Positions 9,183 through 19,850 are shown, counted from the stretch's first letter. The stretch is 64,000 bases of DNA from Tardiphaga alba (GCF_018279705.1 NZ_CP036498.1:1319001-1383000); one strand, 5' to 3'. Numbers and translations are program-made. Notes: generated by a model from the letters alone, not told the origin.

Positions 9183-9304
9183 CGCATCCATCCTTTCGGC
9201 CATCCGCGCAGGCAAGCAAATGACGGCCGATCCGGCAAGGTCGTTTTGCGTCACTTGTGAGGTCTGATACGCTTCATCAAAGAAGACGCCTCACGGAAAC
9301 GCCC

Positions 9305-9922
9305 ATGTCCCTGCAAGTCTATCTCACTTTCGTGGTCGCCTGCATTGCGCTGGCGCTGCTGCCCGGCCCGAATGTCACGCTGGTGATCGCCAATGGCCTG
9401 CGCTATGGCACGCGCGCTGCGCTGGTGACGATCGCGGGCACGCAGATCGGTCTTGCCGTCGTCATCGCCATTGTCGGCTTCGGCCTCACCACCATGATGG
9501 CTACCATGGGCTATTGGTTCGACTGGGTGCGCTTCATTGGCGCCGCCTATCTGGTCTGGCTCGGCATCAAGCTCGTCCGCGCGCCCATTGAGGGGATCGA
9601 TACCGATACGCCGCCGCTTCCGCCACGCGGCGGCTTCTTGCTGCAGGGGCTCGGCGTGCTGCTCAGCAATCCGAAAGTGCTGGTGTTCTTCGGGGCTTTC
9701 ATCCCGCAATTCGTCAATCTCGAGCAGAACCACTTTCTGCAGGTCGGCATTCTCGGCGCGACCTTCATGGTGGCGGCAGGTGTGACCGATGTCGTCTATG
9801 CCGTCGCTGCCGGCCGCGCACGAAAGTTCTTTTCGGCCAGGCGTACACGGCTGCTGTCGCGCATCTCCGGCGGCTTCATGATCGGCGGCGGCGTGTGGCT
9901 CGCGCTGACGCGGGCGCGGTGA
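9305..9922 (+). CDS. LysE/RhtB family amino-acid exporter
   Basis: A 205-residue inner-membrane protein with about six hydrophobic segments. The N-terminal LALLPGPNV motif is diagnostic of the LysE/RhtB translocator family, which exports amino acids and their analogues. The first conserved block begins right after the ATG at 9305, so an in-frame extension to 9257 is rejected. The substrate is not predictable. Convergent with the amidohydrolase gene, 16 bp apart. Confidence 0.85.
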   Translation: MSLQVYLTFVVACIALALLPGPNVTLVIANGLRYGTRAALVTIAGTQIGLAVVIAIVGFGLTTMMATMGYWFDWVRFIGAAYLVWLGIKLVRAPIEGIDTDTPPLPPRGGFLLQGLGVLLSNPKVLVFFGAFIPQFVNLEQNHFLQVGILGATFMVAAGVTDVVYAVAAGRARKFFSARRTRLLSRISGGFMIGGGVWLALTRAR

Positions 9923-9938
9923 CAGCAAAGCGTGGTGA

Positions 9939-10748
9939 TCAGAGATGTGACGCTCGCGGTGTCACCAGCGTCGCCTCGATCTCGGTGAAAATTCGCACCA
10001 GGCGCTCCGCCCATTCCGCCTGGCCGCTTTCCTCGGTGATCAGGTCCTGACGGATCTCGATCCCGGTATTCACCAGGCCGCGTCGCTCGCCATGCACGGG
10101 GATCGTGTAGTCGGTGGCATCCGAGACGGCATAAGGCTCGTTGTCGCCCACCACCAGATCGCCCTCGGCACGCAGGTGCTGCAGCAACAGCGGTGGCAGT
10201 CTGCGATCATGCTGATACAGCGTGCCGATGTGCCAGGGGCGCTTGATGCCGGCATAGACGGGCGTGAAACTGTGCAGTGACACCAGGATCGTCGGTTGCC
10301 CGGCTGCGCGCCGTGCGTCGATCACTTCGTCGATGCGGCGGTGATAGGGATCGAAGAACAGTGCGCGACGGCGTGCCTTGGCCTCCTGCGTGAGGCCGTC
10401 ATTGCCGGGAATTGTAGTGGCTTCGCTGATCAGCGGGATCGAACTGACCGCTTTCGGTGGCCGGTTGCAATCGATCACCAGGCGCGAATAGCGCTGGGCG
10501 ATGAGATGCGCGTTCATCGCCGCCGCGACACGCTCGGCGACGCCGGCAATGCCGATATCCCAGGCGATATGGCGCGTGAGTTCATCCCTGGGCAGGCCGA
10601 GATCGCCGAGTATGCGCGGGATGATGCGGCCGTAATGGTCGCAGGTGAAGAGGAAGGGTGACGTGCTACCCGGATTCACGTCGTGAACGGGATCGACCTC
10701 GTCGGTATCGAGATTGAGTTCAGGGGCGGCAGCGTGATCCAACAGCAT
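9939..10748 (-). CDS. N-formylglutamate amidohydrolase family protein
   Basis: A 269-residue cytosolic hydrolase of the HutG-like family, Zn-dependent and related to carboxypeptidase-fold enzymes. Visible family blocks are the N-terminal FTCDHYGRIIP, the D-x-N-R-P segment (VIDCNRPP), LVSLHSFTP with its metal-type histidine, VGDNEPYAVSDA, and VNTGIEIRQDLI near the C-terminus. HutG converts N-formylglutamate to glutamate in histidine degradation, but no hut genes are adjacent. This belongs to the broader family annotated from rhizobia, and its substrate is uncertain. Confidence 0.82.
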   Translation of the reverse strand: MLLDHAAAPELNLDTDEVDPVHDVNPGSTSPFLFTCDHYGRIIPRILGDLGLPRDELTRHIAWDIGIAGVAERVAAAMNAHLIAQRYSRLVIDCNRPPKAVSSIPLISEATTIPGNDGLTQEAKARRRALFFDPYHRRIDEVIDARRAAGQPTILVSLHSFTPVYAGIKRPWHIGTLYQHDRRLPPLLLQHLRAEGDLVVGDNEPYAVSDATDYTIPVHGERRGLVNTGIEIRQDLITEESGQAEWAERLVRIFTEIEATLVTPRASHL

Positions 10749-10887
10749 GTCTCGTGATCGCGATCATGATTCCCCAAACAATATAGCGTGGCGATCGGGT
10801 ATTTGAATGTTCAGGGCAGCAACATTTGACGGTAATATCCCGCATTATTTGTTTGCGGGTTAAGCGTTTCACGGTTTGAAGGGCATC

Positions 10888-11283
10888 ATGTCGGAATTGA
10901 TTTTCGTCTATGGCACGCTGATGCGCGGCTTCGATCATCCGATGTCGAAACGGCTGGCCGCTGGCGCTGATTTCCTCGGCGAAGCATCGTGCCGTGGCAG
11001 GCTCTACATGATCGCGCATTATCCGGGCCTGCTGCATGCGATCGCCGAAGATGATGTCGTTTATGGCGACCTGTTCCGGATGCGCGATCCCGACACCTTG
11101 CTCGCGGTGCTCGACGACTATGAGGGGATTGGCCCGGAGCAGGAGCAACCGCAGCTCTATCTGCGCGAGCTGCTGCCCGTGACATCAGGCGATGGCAGTG
11201 TCACGCAGGCCTGGACCTATATCTACAATCGCCCGGTGATCGAGACGAAGCGCATCGCATCCGGCCGCTTCCTCGCGCCCTGA
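10888..11283 (+). CDS. Gamma-glutamylcyclotransferase-like (AIG2/GGCT fold) protein
   Basis: A 131-residue protein with the FVYGTLMRG substrate-loop motif (residues 6-14) and the DDYEGIG segment containing the presumed catalytic glutamate. This is typical of small GGCT/AIG2-fold proteins that act on gamma-glutamyl amines or peptides. GAAGGG lies about 5 nt before the ATG at 10888. It ends 3 bp before the convergent MFS gene. The exact substrate is unknown. Confidence 0.82.
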   Translation: MSELIFVYGTLMRGFDHPMSKRLAAGADFLGEASCRGRLYMIAHYPGLLHAIAEDDVVYGDLFRMRDPDTLLAVLDDYEGIGPEQEQPQLYLRELLPVTSGDGSVTQAWTYIYNRPVIETKRIASGRFLAP

Positions 11284-11286
11284 CGA

Positions 11287-12501
11287 TCAGGCCTTCTTCC
11301 GGCTCGCCACTTCCAGTCCGAACAGCACCAGCGCCAGCAGCGATGTGCCGATGCCGATCAGCGCGATCATAGTCGTGCCGCCGCGCGCCACCGCGAAGCC
11401 GCTGAAGGCCGATCCGACGGCGCCGCCGAAGAATGCGCAGGCGAGGAACAGCGCGTTGAACCGGCTGCGCGTCTCCGCCGCCAGTGCATAGATCGCGCGC
11501 TGCCCCGCCACCACATTGCCCTGCGTGCCCGCATCGATCAGGATTCCGGCGATCACGAACAAAGCGATCGCCGTGCCGCCGCTTGCATGGCCGCCGATCC
11601 AGGTGACGACAAAACTCACCAGCACCAGCGTCATCGCCGTGACGGTAACGAGATCGCCGCGGCCGCGATCGGCGAGACGTCCGGCATAGGGCGCGATGAA
11701 CGCGCCGCCCGCGCCCGACAGCAGGAAGGCCGACATGGCGATATGGCCGAAGGAGAACGGAGCCTCTTCCAGCACCAGCGGCATCGCCGTCCAGAACAGG
11801 CTGAACGATCCGTAGAGCAGGCATTGATAGGCCGAGCGCTGCTGCAGTACCCGCGTGGTCAGCATCAGGCGGCCGAGCGAGCGGATCAGCGTCGCATAGT
11901 TCAGGCTGTGCTCCGGCTTGCGGCGCGGTAGCGCGAACGCCATCAGCACCAGCACGCCGCACATCAGCGCCGCCGACATCACGAACACCGCGCGCCAGCC
12001 GAACGAGCCCGCGACCATGGTCGCCAGTGGCCGCGACAGCAGGATGCCGAACAGCAGCCCACTCATCACGGTTCCGACGATATGGCCGCGTTGATGGGCG
12101 GGTGCGAGATGCGCCACGACAGGCATGATCATCTGCGTGCCCGTGGCCGTAAGGCCGACCAGCAGCGTCGACGCAATGAAAATCCCGGCCGATGGCGCCG
12201 CGGCCGCGATCAGCAGGCTGACGATAAGCGCACCCAGCGTGACCAGGATCAGCGTCTTGTTCTCGACGAGATCGCCGAGCGGCACGAGGAAGATGAGGCC
12301 CGCGACGTAGCCCAGCATCACCATGGTCAGCATCACGCCGGCGCTGGAGAGATCGATGCCAAAACTCTCGCTGATCGGCCCGACCAAGGGCTGCGCGTAA
12401 TAGATGTTCGCGACGGTGACGCCGCAGGCGATGGCAAAAGCGAGGATCAGCCAGCCGCCGGGACCTTGGTCAGGGGCGTCGTGTTCGGCAGGGGAGGGCA
12501 T
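11287..12501 (-). CDS. MFS transporter, drug:H+ antiporter-like
   Basis: A 404-residue major-facilitator carrier with twelve hydrophobic segments. Residues around IYYAQPLVGPI (first loop) and the motif-A-like GDLVENKTLI identify the MFS family; it looks like the YnfM/Bcr-type group with unknown substrate. The ATG at 12501 is preferred because the conserved N-terminal helix follows about 15 residues later, while the alternative at 12543 adds a non-conserved leader. Convergent with the GGCT-like gene, leaving no room for a terminator. Confidence 0.82.
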   Translation of the reverse strand: MPSPAEHDAPDQGPGGWLILAFAIACGVTVANIYYAQPLVGPISESFGIDLSSAGVMLTMVMLGYVAGLIFLVPLGDLVENKTLILVTLGALIVSLLIAAAAPSAGIFIASTLLVGLTATGTQMIMPVVAHLAPAHQRGHIVGTVMSGLLFGILLSRPLATMVAGSFGWRAVFVMSAALMCGVLVLMAFALPRRKPEHSLNYATLIRSLGRLMLTTRVLQQRSAYQCLLYGSFSLFWTAMPLVLEEAPFSFGHIAMSAFLLSGAGGAFIAPYAGRLADRGRGDLVTVTAMTLVLVSFVVTWIGGHASGGTAIALFVIAGILIDAGTQGNVVAGQRAIYALAAETRSRFNALFLACAFFGGAVGSAFSGFAVARGGTTMIALIGIGTSLLALVLFGLEVASRKKA

Positions 12502-12618
12502 GGAGACTTTCAGGCGGGAGGCGTTTGAGCCGATATGGCCCATGCCCGGCCGTACCGTAAGCCGCCATCCTGGATGGGAGCTATGCAGGTCGGATGTTCG
12601 TGCTGATGGAGACGCTGG

Positions 12619-12930
12619 TCAGACGCACTTTTTGGGCTTGGTCTGGTTCATATAGGAGCGCAGCACGGCGTTCATGCGCCCCTGATAGCCCTCGCCATCG
12701 TTCTTGAAAAAGGCGAGCACGTCTTCGTCGATGCGGATGGAAATCGGAATTTTCTTCATCGGCATTACGACCACGCCATCCGACCAGTCGAGGTCGAGCG
12801 GCACAGCGTCAGGGTCTCTGCGAACGGCTTCGGTGATTTCTTCATCGGTCATTGCATCGAGAGCAGCCCAGTCGGTTTTGCCCTTTCGAGGCGAGTACCT
12901 AGACACTGGTGTAATATTTTCTTCGTTCAT
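12619..12930 (-). CDS. brnA: BrnA-type antitoxin
   Basis: A 103-residue antitoxin with a C-terminal ribbon-helix-helix region: KIPISIRIDEDVLAFFKN is the DNA-binding strand and first helix, followed by GYQGRMNAVLRSYM. The N-terminal half, with the acidic EEITEAVRRDPDA segment, is the toxin-wrapping part expected in BrnA. The ATG at 12930 lies inside the 3' end of brnT (32-bp overlap), the usual toxin-first order for BrnTA. BrnA is expected to neutralise BrnT and, with it, repress its own promoter. Confidence 0.85.
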   Translation of the reverse strand: MNEENITPVSRYSPRKGKTDWAALDAMTDEEITEAVRRDPDAVPLDLDWSDGVVVMPMKKIPISIRIDEDVLAFFKNDGEGYQGRMNAVLRSYMNQTKPKKCV

Positions 12931-13198
12931 CTCGCCGCGCACGCCGCGCTGAGATGATCCAACAGAGCGAGCCGCGGATCGCGCAGGCGACGGCGATTTC
13001 TCGCTCTTCGAGATAACCGAAGATTTGGTACCTGACTTCGCCATGTCGATCCGATCTCCGTGTGAAAATAGGTCCCTCTAAAATCTGCCACACATCCTCA
13101 AAGTCGATTTTGTGATCGGTCAGATTCGTCTTGCGCTTCTTCGGATCCCAATCGAAGTCGTGAATGTCCGCAAACAAGTACGAAAGGTTCTCCGTCAT
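12899..13198 (-). CDS. brnT: BrnT-type ribonuclease toxin
   Basis: A 99-residue toxin of the BrnT family (RelE-like fold), which inhibits translation by cleaving RNA. Family landmarks: the F-x-W-D-P-K-K motif, K-T-N-x-x-D-H-K-I-D-F-E-D block, R-x-R-x-x-I-G-x-like central strand (EVRYQIFGYLEE), and the C-terminal RRARRDERRKYY segment. The start at 13198 is preferred to 13258 because the family normally starts a few residues before the FDWD motif. The upstream region is very AT-rich, with a TGTATATACA palindrome at 13284-13293. GC content is below that of neighbours, consistent with a mobile module. Confidence 0.85.
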   Translation of the reverse strand: MTENLSYLFADIHDFDWDPKKRKTNLTDHKIDFEDVWQILEGPIFTRRSDRHGEVRYQIFGYLEEREIAVACAIRGSLCWIISARRARRDERRKYYTSV

Positions 13199-13283
13199 CG
13201 CACATAACCCCAGCGACGAAGAAACTATAGGGCGTATATCTAGATTATTGCCATTCAAAGTTGATTGCTGGGTGCGCGAGTTT

Positions 13284-13293
13284 TGTATATACA
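13284..13293. promoter_or_regulatory. Palindrome upstream of brnTA
   Basis: TGTATATACA, a perfect 10-bp palindrome within an unusually AT-rich stretch (about 13270-13310), roughly 86 bp upstream of the brnT start. Position and symmetry would suit a BrnA ribbon-helix-helix operator or promoter element. No functional proof. Confidence 0.3.
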
Positions 13294-13310
13294 GATATAT
13301 ATACGTTTCG

Positions 13311-13865
13311 TCAAACTACCTTTACCAGCCGTACATCGACCTCGCGCTCCACGAACTGCCATTCCTCGCTCTCGCGCAGCATCGCAACCAGTTCCTCAAA
13401 CCGCTCCGCATGGGCCGGCGCGTATTCGAACCAGGTGAGGAAATCGAACGGGCCGCCGAGATCGCGTGAATGGTAAAGCTGCCGCGCGATGGCCGGAAGG
13501 TATTTCAGGCTGTCGGCGATGTGGCGCGACTTGTCCTCGAAGATGCGTCGCCGTTCGTTCTGGCTCATCAGCCACCACGCGCTGTTCTTGCGGATCGGGA
13601 TCAGCGCGGCGCAACTCGCTTCGGGGCGGCCGAGGCCGGCCTGCGCCTTGTTGAGGGCGATCTTCTCCAGCCGCTCCACATAGCGGACATGGCTGGCGAC
13701 GCCGATCAGGCGCCATGAACTGCTCGATGGCGCCGGCGGCAGCGAGATGGTGTCCGCATGGGTGACGGACAATGCGGGCATGAGCGGCAGCGTCTCGCCG
13801 CGCACGGGCGCGACGGAGAGCACCCGCCACGTGCCGGTCTGGCCACCTCGGAACGTCGTGAACAT
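13311..13865 (-). CDS. cld: Chlorite dismutase family heme protein, short (dimeric) clade
   Basis: A 184-residue protein strongly resembling the short dimeric chlorite dismutase described from Nitrobacter winogradskyi. The block EDKSRHIADSLKYLPAIARQ contains the presumed proximal heme ligand H115 and, 13 residues later, R128, equivalent to the distal arginine needed for converting chlorite to chloride and O2. W97-W98 and FLTWFEYAP are also retained. No signal peptide is seen, so it is probably cytosolic. The ATG at 13865 matches the family N-terminus (TxFxGGxxGxWxxLSVAPV). HemQ-type relatives are longer and lack this arginine. Divergent from dnaG; the physiological substrate is unproven. Confidence 0.85.
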   Translation of the reverse strand: MFTTFRGGQTGTWRVLSVAPVRGETLPLMPALSVTHADTISLPPAPSSSSWRLIGVASHVRYVERLEKIALNKAQAGLGRPEASCAALIPIRKNSAWWLMSQNERRRIFEDKSRHIADSLKYLPAIARQLYHSRDLGGPFDFLTWFEYAPAHAERFEELVAMLRESEEWQFVEREVDVRLVKVV

Positions 13866-13991
13866 CGGCTCTGTTGAGCCCGGAACTTGGCCGATTTCAA
13901 GGGCGCTTTTGGTCGATCGCCCTGTGAATAGCGGTTGCCATTCGCCAATAGATGCCAATTGGGCAATGATCGCCTATATGCATGGGCAACC

Positions 13992-15980
13992 ATGCGTTTC
14001 ACGCCCCACTTTCTCGAAGAACTGCGCGCCCGGCTTCCGGTTTCGGAAGTCGTGAGCAAGCGCGTCAAGCTGAAGAGGGCCGGGCGGGAGTGGAAAGGGC
14101 TGTCGCCGTTCCATCAGGAGAAGACGCCGTCCTTCACGGTGAACGACCAGAAGCAATTTTACCACGACTTCTCCACCGGCAAGCACGGCAACATTTTTGA
14201 TTTCGTGATGGAGACCGAGGGCGTCAGCTTCCCCGAAGCGGTCGAACGCCTCGCCTCCATGGCCGGCCTGGCAGTGCCCGCCGCGACGCCCGATGCCGCG
14301 CGGCAGGAGCAGCGTCGCAAGACGCTGCATGACGTCATGGAGATCGCGGCAAAGTTCTTCCAGGACACGCTGACCTCGCGCCATGGTGCGCAGGCGCGCG
14401 GCTATCTCGCCGATCGCGGCATCGGCCCGCAGACGCAGCTCCAGTTCCGCATGGGTTACGCGCCGGAGGATCGCTTCGCGCTGAAGGAGCATCTCGGCGC
14501 CGCCGGCATTCCTGTGTCCGACATGGTCGAGACCGGCATGCTGATCGGTGGCGACGATATCCCGGTGCCGTATGATCGCTTCCGGGATCGCGTGATGTTT
14601 CCCATCAGCGATGCCCGCGGCCGCATCATCGCCTTTGGCGGCCGTGCGCTGAAGAAGGACGTGCCGGCGAAATACCTGAATTCGCCGGAGACGCCGCTCT
14701 TCCACAAGGGCGACAATCTCTACAATTTCCCGATGGCCCGCAAAGCCGCCCATGATGGTGCGCCCATCGTGGTGGTCGAAGGCTATGTGGACGTCATCGC
14801 CATGGTCGGCGTCGGCTTTGCCGGCGCTGTCGCGCCGCTCGGCACCGCGCTCACCGAGAACCAGCTGCAACTGCTCTGGAAGATGGTGGACGAGCCCATC
14901 CTCTGCTTCGACGGCGATCGCGCCGGCCAGAAGGCGGCATGGCGCGCGGCCGAGCTGGCGCTGCCGCATCTCAAGCCCGGCAAGAGCCTGCGCTTTGCGC
15001 TGCTGCCGGAAGGGCAGGACCCCGACGATCTGGCCCGCTCCGGCGGCCGCGGCGCCATCGAGGATGTCATCGCGGCGGCCGGTACGCTGTCGGATCTGAT
15101 CTGGGCCCGCGAGATCGCTGCCGGCGATTTCACGACGCCCGAGCGCCGCGCGGCACTGGAGGCGCGGATCGGTGAGATCTCCAACGGCATCCGCGACGAT
15201 GTCGTGAAGAAATACTACCGCCAGGATCTCGCCGAGCGTTTGTACCGCCAGTTCGGCGGCGGTGCCCGCAGCGGGGGAGGCAACAACCGCAGTGGCCAGC
15301 AGGGCAGCTTCCAGCGCGCCCCGCGACAGCCCTTCGTGCCGCGAATCAGTGCCGGCAATCGCGGCCTGTCGCCGACCGCGAGCCAGGTTCTGGGCCGCGG
15401 GCCCTATCAGGCCGTCAGCTCGCAGCTCGCCACGTCCTCAATCATGCGCGGCCAGCGCAGCGCCATTTCGCGGCGCGAGGCGCTGATCCTGCAGAGCCTG
15501 ATCAACCACCCCTGGCTGCTGCACGACCGGCTGGAGGAGGTCGCGGCCCTCGAACTGGCGCATCCGGAAATGCACCGCCTGCGTGCAGGGATCATCGCTG
15601 CCTTCGCCCACGAGCATCATCATGGTGATGAAGCCGAGCAAAGCGCGGAAATGCGTGAAGACCTGGTAAAGGCCGGTTTTTCCGAGCAATTACAAAAGGT
15701 TGAGCAGGCAATCACGGTCCAGGCGGTGTGGGCCTCGCAGCCCGGCGCTGCGCGCGAGGATGTTTTGGCCACCTGGATGCAGCTCGTCGCCTTGCATCGC
15801 CAGTACCATTCACTACTTAGGGAGCTGAAGGATGCCGAGCTCGCTTTGGGCGCGGAGGCCAGTGAAACCCATTATGGTTGGCTCCGCGACGTGAAGGCAC
15901 GGCTTGCCGAGGTGGACGGGACCGAGGCGCTGATCGAAGGATTTGGCGAGTTGTCAGGCCGGTTCCAGCGCAGCCAGTGA
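13992..15980 (+). CDS. dnaG: DNA primase DnaG
   Basis: A 662-residue primase that makes RNA primers at the replication fork with DnaB. The N-terminal domain aligns with DnaG zinc-binding domains, but three of the four zinc ligands are replaced: the CPFH motif reads SPFH (S38, H41) and the second C-x2-C reads D-F-S-T (D59, T62). The TOPRIM/catalytic core (about 110-430) is intact, with VVEGYVDVIAM (the glutamate) and CFDGDRAGQKAA. The C-terminal 150 residues form the helicase-interaction part. The start at 13992 begins the conserved MRFTPxFLEEL. It is followed by rpoD 280 bp later, the usual order. Confidence 0.93.
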   Translation: MRFTPHFLEELRARLPVSEVVSKRVKLKRAGREWKGLSPFHQEKTPSFTVNDQKQFYHDFSTGKHGNIFDFVMETEGVSFPEAVERLASMAGLAVPAATPDAARQEQRRKTLHDVMEIAAKFFQDTLTSRHGAQARGYLADRGIGPQTQLQFRMGYAPEDRFALKEHLGAAGIPVSDMVETGMLIGGDDIPVPYDRFRDRVMFPISDARGRIIAFGGRALKKDVPAKYLNSPETPLFHKGDNLYNFPMARKAAHDGAPIVVVEGYVDVIAMVGVGFAGAVAPLGTALTENQLQLLWKMVDEPILCFDGDRAGQKAAWRAAELALPHLKPGKSLRFALLPEGQDPDDLARSGGRGAIEDVIAAAGTLSDLIWAREIAAGDFTTPERRAALEARIGEISNGIRDDVVKKYYRQDLAERLYRQFGGGARSGGGNNRSGQQGSFQRAPRQPFVPRISAGNRGLSPTASQVLGRGPYQAVSSQLATSSIMRGQRSAISRREALILQSLINHPWLLHDRLEEVAALELAHPEMHRLRAGIIAAFAHEHHHGDEAEQSAEMREDLVKAGFSEQLQKVEQAITVQAVWASQPGAAREDVLATWMQLVALHRQYHSLLRELKDAELALGAEASETHYGWLRDVKARLAEVDGTEALIEGFGELSGRFQRSQ

Positions 15981-16260
15981 TCAACATTTGCTGCGGACGG
16001 AGCGGTTGCCAAGGGCAAAAAGACTCGCCAAAACCATGGTTTGGCGGCACAAACAGGGTTAATCCGGGCTTAAGCCCTTCACGGGTAAAGCCTTGAGCAG
16101 AGATTGAATAGCCGAGTTCGACAAACCGGGTATGACGATGAGGGTGGCGAAAGACCAGCGCCGCCCTTTGTGCGTCATTTGTAACGCAAGTCGATCGGCA
16201 CGAGATGAGATGGCGGGGCAATGACACGCCCCCGGCGTGAGCGCGTTTCAGGAGCATTGA

Positions 16261-18390
<2,130 letters not shown>

Positions 18391-18451
18391 ACGTAGGGTG
18401 GGCAAAGGCGCCCCTGCGCCGTGCCCACCTTCAAGTGCACAAACTACTCAC

Positions 18452-18486
18452 AAAACGGCGGGTCTCACGGTCCGCCGTTTTCGTTT
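18452..18486 (+). terminator. Rho-independent terminator after rpoD
   Basis: AAAACGGCGG / CCGCCGTTTT stem around a short loop, ending in TTTTCGTTT, about 60 bp after the rpoD stop. Confidence 0.8.
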
Positions 18487-18562
18487 GCACCGCGGCAGAC
18501 ACGGATCTTCCGTTCTGTTCTACCGCTAGCTAACCTGTCGGACAGACGAACAGGGCGGGGCG

Positions 18563-19090
18563 GTGGGTTGGGAAAACTTCACGGCTGGCGGTCAGACATA
18601 TGATCTCCGTCATCTCGACGAGAAGATTATTCATGTCGAGGCCGGAGGCACCAAGCACAGCATTCTCGTCCAGTTCACCGATCATTGCTTCACGGAAGAC
18701 GCAAAGCCCGGCGACACCAGGCCGGTGTTTAGTCCCGGCACGCGGAAGGACGGACGTTTTTCCGAGCAGCGCTATCACGCGTCAAAGCAGATCTGGACGT
18801 GTCTCGAACGAGCTGTGAACGGGAAGGTCTGGCTCGGCGAAGGCGATCGCAACCTCGTGGTGAAGCTGAATGTCGGGCCGAACAGCCACTACATCATCGT
18901 GTTCACATTGGAGAAGCTGAAAGGGGACGAGCGGGCGCGGTTTCGTATGCGGGTCAGAACGGCTTTCATCAGGTCAGCTGATAAAACTGCAGCGACCTAT
19001 GGAGAGGTGAGATTCAAGAACTTGATTGTACTAACCCAACAGGGAAAGCGGCCACCGCGCATCTACGATTCCAAGCGCAAGACGCCGTGA
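18563..19090 (+). CDS. Hypothetical protein (175 aa)
   Basis: Predicted soluble 175-residue protein starting at GTG 18563 behind a purine-rich GGGCGGGGC stretch. No signal peptide, membrane segment or motif that I can assign. The charge distribution is even, with basic-rich segments in the C-terminal third (RFRMRVRTAF and RPPRIYDSKRK). Flanked by the rpoD terminator and a candidate minus-strand RNA, it looks like a self-standing accessory gene. GC content is somewhat below that of neighbours. Confidence 0.55.
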   Translation: MGWENFTAGGQTYDLRHLDEKIIHVEAGGTKHSILVQFTDHCFTEDAKPGDTRPVFSPGTRKDGRFSEQRYHASKQIWTCLERAVNGKVWLGEGDRNLVVKLNVGPNSHYIIVFTLEKLKGDERARFRMRVRTAFIRSADKTAATYGEVRFKNLIVLTQQGKRPPRIYDSKRKTP

Positions 19091-19107
19091 TGAAGCAAGA
19101 CTGCATT

Positions 19108-19255
19108 CAAAAAAGAGACAGGCCCTTTCGGGCCTGTTCGACATCCGAAGATGCCTCGGGGCGAACCTCCTCACCTTTCGGCTACCTGCCTGTTCAGGCA
19201 GTTCTGATGTTGCCATCAGACGGGGCTGGCTGTGCGCACGCCCTATGACCAGCGA
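19108..19255 (-). ncRNA. Candidate structured small RNA with GNRA/UUCG-capped hairpins
   Basis: In the 380-bp gap between two genes, the minus strand shows hairpins in order: TCTGATG-GCAA-CATCAGA (19220-19203), CTGCCT-GAAC-AGGCAG (19201-19186), a GCC-GAAA-GGT element near 19175-19184, CATC-TTCG-GATG (about 19143-19154), and finally ACAGGCCC-GAAA-GGGCCTGT followed by CTCTTTTTT (19137-19109), a textbook terminator. Three loops are GNRA and one is UUCG on this strand only; on the plus strand the loops are unremarkable and there is no T-run. A weak promoter (TTGCGC, 17 bp, TAGTTT) sits at about 19293-19265. No family assigned. Confidence 0.5.
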
Positions 19256-19472
19256 TCTGCCGTGAAACTACAGGTTTTGGTCATGTTGCGCAACAAAATA
19301 TTGCAGGATGCCGCGCTCTGTATGGAAAATATTATAGCATTTTCAGTAAGTTGAGGTGCGTTGCGAGATGTCGCCTTCCGACGTGAACGAAGGCATCGTT
19401 CCGCGCGTTGATGCCTTAAGTGCACCATCTTCTCGCGCGGGAACCCATCGGCGCCCCGCGCGTTAACTTCCC

Positions 19473-19712
19473 ATGACAGATCAGCAAGCCGTACCTCACA
19501 GGCTCACTCCCATTGAGCGAGCTGAACGTAACCTGATGCGTCAGAAGGACGCCGAACAGGCCATGGCCGAGCACGATCGTGCCCAGGCTGCGCTGTATTC
19601 CAATATGGAGCGGCTGCGTGCCGAGCGCCTCAAGCGCGAAGCCGCCGCCCCGAGCGAACCGGCCGCAAAGCCGCGCCGCGCCGCGAAAAAAGTCGCCAGC
19701 GCGCGCGCCTGA
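19473..19712 (+). CDS. Small charged conserved hypothetical protein (79 aa)
   Basis: A 79-residue soluble protein, rich in Ala, Arg, Glu and Lys, predicted to be largely helical. Residues about 15-57 have the heptad-like charge pattern of a coiled coil, and the C-terminal KPRRAAKKV stretch is basic. Small proteins of this style occur near housekeeping genes in Bradyrhizobium relatives without known role. The start is an ATG after a weak purine-rich leader; a strong terminator follows at 19732, supporting a real transcript. Confidence 0.6.
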   Translation: MTDQQAVPHRLTPIERAERNLMRQKDAEQAMAEHDRAQAALYSNMERLRAERLKREAAAPSEPAAKPRRAAKKVASARA

Positions 19713-19731
19713 TACCTCATCCCACGACCAG

Positions 19732-19764
19732 AACGGCGGACCGCAAGGTCTGCCGTTTTTTCGT
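19732..19764 (+). terminator. Rho-independent terminator
   Basis: AACGGCGGACC / GGTCTGCCGTT stem (one mismatch) followed by TTTTTT, 20 bp after the 79-aa gene. Confidence 0.8.
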
Positions 19765-19850
19765 ATTCGCGATACACCCTTTAATTGCATCCCGCCCCGC
19801 GCTAGCGTCACGGCATTGCCATCGCCCATTTCCAGATCGGGGACATTGCC

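Noticed and set aside
13311..13865. HemQ (coproheme decarboxylase) instead of chlorite dismutase
   Set aside because: HemQ proteins are longer and usually lack the distal arginine; here the short form with R128 matches the dimeric Cld type.
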